Positions 7,380 to 12,678 of a stretch of DNA of 12,678 nucleotides are shown here, in pieces. The DNA is from JAFTYO01 sp045611785 (GTDB lineage: Bacteria > Pseudomonadota > Alphaproteobacteria > RF32 > CAG-239): positions 1 through 12,678 of the forward strand of contig JAZKXV010000022.1 in assembly GCA_045611785.1 (NCBI GenBank), read 5' to 3'. The notes under the pieces are model-generated. The model was not told the origin of the DNA and did not search any database. It worked only from the letters and a program-made list of their open reading frames with translations. Positions within the stretch are counted from its first letter, which is position 1; each line of letters starts with the position of its first letter. The translations under genes were made by a program, and so were the position numbers.

Positions 7380-7952
7380 TTAATCTGAAATTTTTATACC
7401 TGTAATAGGTTTGAATAAGCGGACATTAAACTTATATTTGCATTTGTTTGGCATTGTGTCAGAATACCAAGTTTTAAAGACATCTAATGATTCATAGTTT
7501 ACACCACAATCATAGAGTGCTTTTAGCAAATCATCATCATCTTGATCTAACCTGTTATATATATAGCATATTTCTTCGGTTAGTATCATCTCCCATCCAT
7601 CTTTTTCGAAAGCCATAGCTTCGGATATGGTTACATTTTTAGCCTCATCTACTGTTTTCATCAGATAATATGGGATATTTTGCGATGAGTTGCTAGGTGT
7701 CGGGCCAACTTGAATAGCATAAATGCTATCTGCTCTACTTCCGTCAACATAATGATGGTATTCAAGTGTGCCGTCAGAGTTTTTGTAGCAAACAATTCGC
7801 TTGGTTGCTATTTTTTCAGGATTCAACATGTGTTTTTCAACAACTTCTTTCCAGTCCATATGCTCTTTTTCTTCAAGCATATTAATCCATTCCTGTGCTT
7901 CCTCTTTGGTCAAATTCAAGTTTACCAAAGCTGTAATCTTGCTCTTTTTCAT
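7380..7952 (-). CDS. Unrecognised 190-residue acidic protein
   Basis: I recognise no family with confidence. The N-terminal 45 residues are predicted helical and charged (KEEAQEWINMLEEKEHMDWK). A central part is rich in Tyr, Val and Asp, and an Asp run (QDDDDLL) sits near residue 140. The stretch SEAMAFEKDGWEMILTEEI (110-128) followed by a C-terminal KYKFNVRLFKPI (172-183) faintly recalls the DUF1566/formylglycine-enzyme-like layout (G-W-R-L-P-T-x-E-E ... R-x-V-R-P-V), but key residues differ and I do not assign it. There is no signal peptide or membrane segment, so it is probably cytoplasmic. It has its own promoter and terminator, so it seems monocistronic. No Shine-Dalgarno sequence precedes the ATG; the short leader is almost pure A and T and can form a 6-bp A-U hairpin at 7954-7970. 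Confidence 0.65.
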   Translation of the reverse strand: MKKSKITALVNLNLTKEEAQEWINMLEEKEHMDWKEVVEKHMLNPEKIATKRIVCYKNSDGTLEYHHYVDGSRADSIYAIQVGPTPSNSSQNIPYYLMKTVDEAKNVTISEAMAFEKDGWEMILTEEICYIYNRLDQDDDDLLKALYDCGVNYESLDVFKTWYSDTMPNKCKYKFNVRLFKPITGIKISD

Positions 7953-7985
7953 GATTATTTTAATAATAATTAGGTTTGTATTCTC

Positions 7986-8013
7986 ATATTACAAATATAA
8001 AAAATATTGTCAA
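7986..8013 (-). promoter_or_regulatory. Sigma70-type promoter for the 7952-7380 gene
   Basis: On the minus strand a perfect TTGACA (8008-8013) is followed after 16 bp by TAATAT (7986-7991). It sits just after the tsaC stop codon, in the 62-bp gap. The start would be near 7979, leaving a leader of about 26 nt. Confidence 0.65.
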
Positions 8014-8014
8014 T

Positions 8015-8959
8015 TTATTTATATGCAGCTCTTCTTATTCTGTCATTAATAGCTAAACCTAAGCCTGTTTCAGGTATTGGAGACATAGCAATTTTAGAGT
8101 ATTTGTTTTGGCTATCCGCAATTCTCATATAAGCAAATAAATTAGCAGCTGCTTCACATAAATCTCCTTTGGGGCTTAAATTTAAGTCAGCATCTTTTAC
8201 ATCACCAAAACCAATTAAAAACTCATCATCTTGTTTACTAAGTGCATTTATTCTAAAGCTATTATTAGGAGCATAATGCTTAAGCATTTGTCCCGGAGAA
8301 GATGGTAAATCAGGATTTCCGTGAGATATTAATACTTTTTGACCCAAAAACTCTTCTAAATTTTCTTTAGATACACCACCTGCTCTAAGCAATACAACGT
8401 TTTTTCCGGTTAAATCTATGATTGTAGATTCGACTCCAACTTTGCACTTTCCGCCATCAATAATCATGTCAACATTATTACCTAAGCTTTCAGCAACATG
8501 TTTTGCAGTTGTCGGACTAATACTTTGCGATTTGTTAGCTGATGGTGCCACAATAGGAACCCCGCTTTTTTTAATTAAGTCAAGAGCAATTTCATGATTA
8601 GGCATTCTGACCGTAACAGTTTTTAATCCTGCGCAAGCTAAATCGAGTGACGGGTTGTTATCAATTCTTGGTAGCACAAAAGTAAGGGGTCCTGGCCAAA
8701 ATTTTTCTGCTAAAGCAAAAACTCTTTCATCGGTTTGTGCATATTCTTTTAAAAAATCAATTTCGGCAATATGTGAAATTAACGGATTAAAAGAAGGTCT
8801 ACCTTTTGCTTTAAAAATAGATGCAACTGCTTTTGCATCATAAACGTTTGCACCAAGGCCATAAACGGTTTCAGTTGGAAACGCAACTAAACCGCCTTGC
8901 AATATTACGTCAGCGGCTTTTTTTATTGTATCATCAGAATGTAAATATATATTATTCAT
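8015..8959 (-). CDS. tsaC: L-threonylcarbamoyladenylate synthase (TsaC2/Sua5 type)
   Basis: This enzyme makes threonylcarbamoyl-AMP from threonine, bicarbonate and ATP, the first step of the t6A modification at A37 of ANN-decoding tRNAs, in the cytoplasm. The 314-residue chain is the long, two-domain Sua5/YwlC form rather than the short E. coli TsaC. The YrdC domain shows FPTETVYGLG (27-36), KGRP (52-55), FWPGPLT (87-93), APSAN (138-142), ESTIID (177-182) and LRAG (191-194). The Sua5 linker is SPGQMLKHYAP (221-231), and the C-terminal domain ends in the typical NDRIRRAA (305-312). All key positions look intact, so the gene should be functional. It starts 8 bp after the SUKH gene stop with no visible Shine-Dalgarno sequence, which suggests coupled translation from the upstream operon. 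The transferase partner genes (tsaD, tsaB, tsaE) are not in the window. The tRNA-Lys(CUU) at the right edge decodes AAG and so is an expected t6A substrate; that is coincidence of position. Confidence 0.95.
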   Translation of the reverse strand: MNNIYLHSDDTIKKAADVILQGGLVAFPTETVYGLGANVYDAKAVASIFKAKGRPSFNPLISHIAEIDFLKEYAQTDERVFALAEKFWPGPLTFVLPRIDNNPSLDLACAGLKTVTVRMPNHEIALDLIKKSGVPIVAPSANKSQSISPTTAKHVAESLGNNVDMIIDGGKCKVGVESTIIDLTGKNVVLLRAGGVSKENLEEFLGQKVLISHGNPDLPSSPGQMLKHYAPNNSFRINALSKQDDEFLIGFGDVKDADLNLSPKGDLCEAAANLFAYMRIADSQNKYSKIAMSPIPETGLGLAINDRIRRAAYK

Positions 8960-8967
8960 GGTGTGTT

Positions 8968-9378
8968 TTAAAAGTGTAAAATACTGTTAAGAGCAAATAC
9001 TAATTCATCATTTAAAAATTCTTCTACCACCATCATATTGTTCTTGTCAATGAGTTTGTAGTTGTTTTCTGTATTATCATAAATTAAAAAAACACTATCG
9101 TCATAGCCCAAAATAGCTGTATCCGGACTATCATTAAATTGATTGTTAAATTCTACAATATCTAAGGCCTTATCCTGAAGAGGAGAAATTCCCAATATAG
9201 CGCAATCAGATGCTCTAATACCATTAAAGGTTGTTAAAAATTCAATAAAATCAGCTGGCAAGAATGGACATTCCATTCTAACAAGTTCTTTTTGAGTTTT
9301 AATTATGTCTACAACATTTAATGGTTCTTCTTTATGGCATACATGACTTTTTTTAATATAATTTATTAATTCAATCAT
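8968..9378 (-). CDS. SUKH superfamily (SMI1/KNR4, YrhA-like) protein, candidate immunity factor
   Basis: This 136-residue protein has the SMI1/KNR4 (SUKH) pattern: an N-terminal helix IELINYIKKSH, a second helix DIIKTQKELV, the hallmark LPADFIEFLTTFNG (40-53), AILGISP (60-66), AILGYDDSVFLIYDN (88-102), YKLIDKNNM and a closing helix. The HVCHKEEPL start (12-20) and the ILGYDD segment point to the YrhA-like (SUKH-6) group. SUKH proteins are known as immunity proteins of bacterial nuclease toxins, though many members have no known partner. Here the ATG overlaps the stop of the HNH nuclease gene by 4 nt (ATGA, 9375-9378), and a good AAGGA ribosome-binding site lies in the nuclease coding end. That order and coupling fit a toxin-then-immunity pair; direct binding to the nuclease is inference. 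tsaC follows after 8 bp. Confidence 0.75.
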   Translation of the reverse strand: MIELINYIKKSHVCHKEEPLNVVDIIKTQKELVRMECPFLPADFIEFLTTFNGIRASDCAILGISPLQDKALDIVEFNNQFNDSPDTAILGYDDSVFLIYDNTENNYKLIDKNNMMVVEEFLNDELVFALNSILHF

Positions 9379-10844
9379 TTATCTATTCCTTTAACTTTTT
9401 TAAGGTATGCCTTTCTTGCATGAGATGGTTTGCCTTTTTTATATTTACTTCTGATTGATTGAACAACTTGGTTAACATCAAATTCAGTTGTTGGTTTACT
9501 TGTTCTTAATTCATTAACTCTGTTTTCTTTAAGCTCATTTAAACAAGCCTCATAAGAAACCAAATATTTAGAATCTTCTTTTTCTTTTTTAACTAAATCT
9601 TCGTAATCACGCCAATTTAGTGAGATGTGTTCATCAGATGTAAAACCTGCCATAAAAGTTAAGTGCGGATCATTAAATTCCATACGGGCTCTATACGCTT
9701 CTTTACCTTTTTGAACCACTAATTTATCATATCCGTGTAAAACATATTGGTGTATATTGCTCTCAACCAATAAAAAGTTATTAATATAATTTACCTGAGC
9801 CAAACATGGAAGCTTTCCGCTTTCACTAACGGCAATTTTGTGATGCACTTCAAATGACGGAAAGTCAGAGCTACTGAGCATATTTAAGTTTTCATCACGA
9901 GCAACAATTAACAATCCTTGATCATGCCTAAACAAATAATCGACTAAATCTTGTGGTATTTTGTCGCCAACAGCATAATCTTCAACCGGTATTTTAGCTT
10001 TCTTCAAATCGGTTAATGCTTTTTCTGTAAAGTGTGTCTCGGTAATTATAATATGTGAGGCATCAGTAATACCGTATGTTTTCATAGCATTAAGAAGTGA
10101 ATGTATGTATCTATGATCATATCCCTGATTATCTAGAATATCAAAAATAACATCGGCTTTATGTTTTACCAACTCTTTTACGAACATATTACGTTCACTT
10201 TCTTGTGTAAAAAATGCTTTATGTTCGCCCCCTTTTCTAAAAGTTTTAAACATAAGATCCGAAAAATCTTTTATATTCATAACTTTTAAAATATTCGGAT
10301 TGATATTATTATCTGAGAGATATTGTTTTAATTGTGGTTCAATGTTTCTAAAATTTCTAAATTGCCTGAAAACTTTCCACATTGGGGCATTTTCTAAATC
10401 ATATGCAGAAACATCAAGTCGTTCGGGTAAAGGATATTTTAACATATCTCTGTAAAAGTTGCTCAACTGGTGGCTTGGCCGATGGTCAACAGAGCCGTAA
10501 CAATCCATTCTGATAATGTGGTGTTCATCAGTACTTAACGGATAGCGAAGCATATCTTCCATTTTTAATCCGGCTTTTTCATTAATTACTTCTAATTTGT
10601 GTTTAGAATTATAAAACAGCTTTCTTTGAGCTTTAGATGCATTATTTACAGGCGTTTCAGCAAGTTCTTTTAATACTTGATAAGCTTTAATTTGTTCAGT
10701 TAATGGAAGTGAATTAAAGATATCAAGAAAATTATAGTCATCATAAATAACTTCACAAAAAGGCTCATCAACAAAATCTTGATTTTGTGTTTTATTTGGA
10801 CTAACGTTGTGCTTTCTGGCGTATTTACTACCTTTTTTAGACAT
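9375..10844 (-). CDS. Putative HNH-type nuclease (candidate toxin of a SUKH-linked pair)
   Basis: From the ATG at 10844 the protein has 489 residues and a lysine-rich start (MSKKGSKYARKH). An HNH-like, treble-clef nuclease core is visible at about 330-372: FEVHHKIAV with H334 and H335, NNFLLV with N355 and N356, then NIHQYVLHG with H365 and H370. This matches the HH...NN...H...H layout of HNH/WHH nucleases. The segment MLRYPL/MLKYPL occurs twice (98-103 and 134-139), hinting at an internal repeat. About 110 residues follow the nuclease core, ending in a basic tail (KYKKGKPSHARKAYLKKVKG). There is no signal peptide, membrane helix or recognised secretion domain, and the core is not at the extreme C-terminus, so this is not a standard polymorphic toxin. 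The start at 10844 is chosen because AAAAGGA lies 6 bp upstream; an in-frame TTG at 10871 lies upstream of the predicted transcription start. The SUKH gene overlaps its stop by 4 nt. The nuclease call is moderate; target and role are unknown. Confidence 0.6.
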   Translation of the reverse strand: MSKKGSKYARKHNVSPNKTQNQDFVDEPFCEVIYDDYNFLDIFNSLPLTEQIKAYQVLKELAETPVNNASKAQRKLFYNSKHKLEVINEKAGLKMEDMLRYPLSTDEHHIIRMDCYGSVDHRPSHQLSNFYRDMLKYPLPERLDVSAYDLENAPMWKVFRQFRNFRNIEPQLKQYLSDNNINPNILKVMNIKDFSDLMFKTFRKGGEHKAFFTQESERNMFVKELVKHKADVIFDILDNQGYDHRYIHSLLNAMKTYGITDASHIIITETHFTEKALTDLKKAKIPVEDYAVGDKIPQDLVDYLFRHDQGLLIVARDENLNMLSSSDFPSFEVHHKIAVSESGKLPCLAQVNYINNFLLVESNIHQYVLHGYDKLVVQKGKEAYRARMEFNDPHLTFMAGFTSDEHISLNWRDYEDLVKKEKEDSKYLVSYEACLNELKENRVNELRTSKPTTEFDVNQVVQSIRSKYKKGKPSHARKAYLKKVKGIDK

Positions 10845-10850
10845 CAGCTT

Positions 10851-10857
10851 TCCTTTT
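10851..10857 (-). promoter_or_regulatory. Ribosome-binding site that fixes the nuclease start at 10844
   Basis: On the minus strand AAAAGGA ends six bases before the ATG at 10844. The alternative TTG at 10871 has only AT-rich sequence before it and overlaps the predicted promoter. Confidence 0.7.
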
Positions 10858-10872
10858 TTATTATTTGTCAAA

Positions 10873-10901
10873 ATATTAATCTAAAAGATATGCTTTGTCT
10901 A
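10873..10901 (-). promoter_or_regulatory. Sigma70-type promoter for the nuclease-SUKH-tsaC operon
   Basis: On the minus strand TAGACA (10896-10901, one base from TTGACA) is followed after 17 bp by TAATAT (10873-10878). The start would be near 10866, about 22 nt before the ATG at 10844. The same -10 hexamer is seen in the promoters at 7303-7331 and 7986-8013. The gap to the divergent pepA is short, so both promoters share about 110 bp. Confidence 0.55.
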
Positions 10902-10982
10902 GTGTTTTTTAAAAAAATTAGCATTTTATTATTAAATAGCGTTTATTATGTAAGAAGAAAATAATTTTAAAGGAGATTTATT

Positions 10983-12452
10983 ATGGTAGAAATACTTTTT
11001 AGCAATAAAAAAGAAAAAAAAGATGTTGTTAAAGTTGGTATAGTTTTTAATAAAATTGATAAAAAAAATTTATCTGATTTTTTCACGTCTGATGAATTAG
11101 ATCTTTTATTATCAGTTGCAAAGAGAGAAGATTTTAAGGCTACAGATATGCAAACTCTTACAGCTAAAACAAAAGATAATAATCTGGCTTTGATATCAAC
11201 AAAGAAATCCCCTTCCCCATATGATTTTCAATTACTTGGCGGTAAATTATATGCTTTATACAAAAACCATAAAAAAGTAGTTGTTTACACACAAACATCA
11301 GCAAATGTAAAACTCAAAACTGCTGATGTTGCATACAATATCGCCTTGGGTGTTGAGCTAGCTTCATACAGTTTTGATAAATATTTAACTACAAAAAGCA
11401 AAGATAGCTATCCAAAGCTCGAAACAGTAGTGTTTGCTGCTAAAAACAAAGTAATAAACAAGAGTGGCTACAAAAATTATGCAGCTCTTGCTACCGGAAT
11501 TCGTTATGCAAAAGACTTAATTAACGAACCATCAAACCACTTAACTCCGGTAATTATGGCAGAAGATATCAAGCGTCTTGAATATTTAGGTCTTGAAGTT
11601 GAAGTTTTAGATAAAGAAAAAATGCAAGAGAAAGAATTTAATTTAGCATTATCTGTTGCTCAAGGATCTGCAAATGATCCAAGAATTGTTGTTATAAAAT
11701 ATAAAGGAAATTCTGAAAAAGAAGGTTTTGATTTAGGCTTGGTCGGCAAAGGTGTAACTTTTGACAGCGGCGGAATTTCATTAAAACCCGGTGCCGGAAT
11801 GTGGGATATGAAACAAGATATGGCAGGTTCCGCTGCAGTTGTCGGAGCAATGAAGACTTTGGCATTACAAAAAATGAACATAAATGTTGTTGCCGTTGTC
11901 GGATTAGTTGAAAATATGCCTTCAGGAACAGCTACTCGTCCCGGAGATGTTGTTAAATCTATGTCAGGCAAAACTGTTGAAATTTTAAACACAGATGCAG
12001 AAGGACGTTTGGTATTAGCCGATTGTTTATGGTACATTCAACAAGAATATAACGTTAAAAAAGTTATTGATATTGCCACATTAACCGGCGCAATTTTGAT
12101 TGCATTGGGAAACCAAATGGGCGGAATTATGGGTAATAATCAGAATTTTGTTAATAAAATTATTAAAGCCGGAAACGAATCAAACGAAAAACTTTGGCAG
12201 CTTCCGATAACCGAAGAATATAACAAAATGATGAATTCATCAATTGCAGATATGAAAAATATCAGCGAAGGCAGAAATGCTGGTTCTATTACGGCAGCAT
12301 GTTTCCTACAAAGATTTATTCAAAAAGATGTTAAATGGGCTCACCTTGATATTGCCGGAATGGATAAAGTTGAAAAACCAGGCCTTTTAACTCAAAAAGG
12401 CGCAAGCGGATTTGGTGTTAAATTGTTTAACCAAATAATGAATAATTTATAA
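10983..12452 (+). CDS. pepA: Leucyl aminopeptidase PepA (peptidase family M17)
   Basis: This cytoplasmic two-metal aminopeptidase removes N-terminal residues, preferably leucine, from peptides; the family forms hexamers. The length (489 residues) is slightly below E. coli PepA (503). The divergent N-terminal domain covers about 1-165; the catalytic domain begins near YAKDLINEPSN (175-185). Expected metal ligands are all present by motif: K256 and D261 in VGKGVTFDSGG (254-264), D279 in QDMAGSA, and D338 and E340 in the signature NTDAEGRLVLAD (336-347). The catalytic pair is K268 (ISLKPG) and R342. The C-terminus shows SEGRNAGSITAACFL and WAHLDIAGM as usual. Shine-Dalgarno AAGGAG (10970-10975) lies 7 bp before the ATG. 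In E. coli PepA also binds DNA in Xer recombination and carAB control; whether this one does is unknown. It is transcribed away from the nuclease operon and ends at a strong terminator. Confidence 0.97.
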   Translation: MVEILFSNKKEKKDVVKVGIVFNKIDKKNLSDFFTSDELDLLLSVAKREDFKATDMQTLTAKTKDNNLALISTKKSPSPYDFQLLGGKLYALYKNHKKVVVYTQTSANVKLKTADVAYNIALGVELASYSFDKYLTTKSKDSYPKLETVVFAAKNKVINKSGYKNYAALATGIRYAKDLINEPSNHLTPVIMAEDIKRLEYLGLEVEVLDKEKMQEKEFNLALSVAQGSANDPRIVVIKYKGNSEKEGFDLGLVGKGVTFDSGGISLKPGAGMWDMKQDMAGSAAVVGAMKTLALQKMNINVVAVVGLVENMPSGTATRPGDVVKSMSGKTVEILNTDAEGRLVLADCLWYIQQEYNVKKVIDIATLTGAILIALGNQMGGIMGNNQNFVNKIIKAGNESNEKLWQLPITEEYNKMMNSSIADMKNISEGRNAGSITAACFLQRFIQKDVKWAHLDIAGMDKVEKPGLLTQKGASGFGVKLFNQIMNNL

Positions 12453-12470
12453 TAGCTTAAACATCTCTTA

Positions 12471-12499
12471 AAACCATCGAATATATCGGTGGTTTTTTT
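12471..12499 (+). terminator. Intrinsic terminator after pepA
   Basis: AAACCATCGA (12471-12480) pairs with TCGGTGGTTT (12486-12495) over ten positions, one of them G-U, around a 5-nt loop (ATATA), and the T run continues to 12498. It lies 18 bp after the pepA stop. Confidence 0.92.
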
Positions 12500-12581
12500 C
12501 ATATAAATGCGGTTAAAATCACTTTTTATATTCAATAAAGACAATAAAAGCAGTTTTTTTTAACAAAATATAATTTTTTTA

Positions 12582-12610
12582 TTGCAAAATAAAAATTAAG
12601 AGATTATAGT
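12582..12610 (+). promoter_or_regulatory. Strong sigma70-type promoter for tRNA-Lys
   Basis: TTGCAA (12582-12587) is followed after exactly 17 bp by TATAGT (12605-12610). The bases right after the -10 are CGC, a G/C-rich discriminator as is usual for stable-RNA promoters under stringent control (known of such promoters; inferred here). The start would be near 12617, about 14 nt before the mature tRNA. A perfect 10-bp palindrome, ACCTTAAGGT, lies at 12618-12627. Confidence 0.7.
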
Positions 12611-12630
12611 CGCTTTGACCTTAAGGTTAT

Positions 12631-12678
12631 GGGTGTATAGCTCAGTTGGTAGAGCAACTGACTCTTAATCAGTGGGTC
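12631..12678 (+). tRNA. tRNA-Lys(CUU), 5' part, cut by window end
   Basis: The acceptor strand is GGGTGTA (12631-12637). The D arm reads AGCTCAGTTGGTAGAGCA. The anticodon stem ACTGA (12657-12661) pairs with TCAGT (12669-12673) around the loop CTCTTAA, giving anticodon CTT at 12664-12666, which reads the lysine codon AAG. The window ends in the variable region, so the T arm and the 3' end are not seen. The visible part has no mismatch in the anticodon stem. Confidence 0.96.

Noticed and set aside
7710..8049. Two overlapping plus-strand ORFs
   Set aside because: Both are antisense to the 190-residue gene and its promoter, give Phe/Ser/Cys-rich products, and one runs into the end of tsaC.
10866..10871. 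Perfect TTGACA on the minus strand upstream of the nuclease
   Set aside because: At 16-18 bp spacing there is no -10, only the ribosome-binding site and start codon. The promoter at 10873-10901 fits better.
10845..10871. Nine-residue N-terminal extension of the nuclease from TTG at 10871
   Set aside because: The TTG lacks a Shine-Dalgarno sequence and lies upstream of the predicted transcription start, whereas the ATG at 10844 has AAAAGGA six bases upstream.
11660..12037. Minus-strand ORF of 125 codons inside pepA
   Set aside because: It is fully antisense to the conserved M17 catalytic region, which explains its openness.

Overview
This window comes from an AT-rich bacterial chromosome (roughly 30% G+C by eye) with tight gene packing and standard TAA/TAG/TGA stops. 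Several genes fit a low-GC alphaproteobacterium: an ELM1-type protein (typical of alphaproteobacteria and plants), yejE/yejF, a two-domain TsaC/Sua5 and an alphaproteobacterial-looking tRNA-Lys. The lineage is inference. Nothing resembles a phage, an insertion sequence or a CRISPR array.

Layout. (1) 1-315 (+): the 3' end of an unrecognised gene, then a 205-bp spacer with small repeats. (2) 5098-521 (-): an operon reading from a five-helix membrane protein with a degenerate sulfatase-like (alkaline phosphatase superfamily) domain, to yejE (permease), to yejF (double ATPase). The usual partners yejA and yejB are absent. (3) 5252-6541 (+): an ELM1-family protein, divergent from that operon. It overlaps tail-to-tail with (4) 7184-6534 (-), an unrecognised protein with its own promoter and a long inverted repeat in its leader. 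(5) 7952-7380 (-): an unrecognised 190-residue protein with a clear promoter and a strong terminator, apparently monocistronic. (6) 10844-8015 (-): an operon of a putative HNH nuclease, a SUKH (YrhA-like) protein that overlaps it by ATGA, and tsaC (tRNA t6A synthesis). (7) 10983-12452 (+): pepA, leucyl aminopeptidase, with a good terminator. (8) 12631 to the right edge (+): the 5' part of tRNA-Lys(CUU) behind a strong promoter.

The two loci of most interest are the nuclease/SUKH pair, which has the order and overlap of a toxin-immunity or toxin-antitoxin module but is fused transcriptionally to an essential tRNA-modification gene, and the YejM/PbgA-like pseudo-hydrolase heading a reduced yej operon. 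Three minus-strand promoters share one architecture: a TTGACA-like -35, a 16-17 bp spacer and a TAATAT -10. Two start codons (7184 and 10844) were moved inward from upstream TTG codons because Shine-Dalgarno sequences and promoter positions favour the internal ATG.
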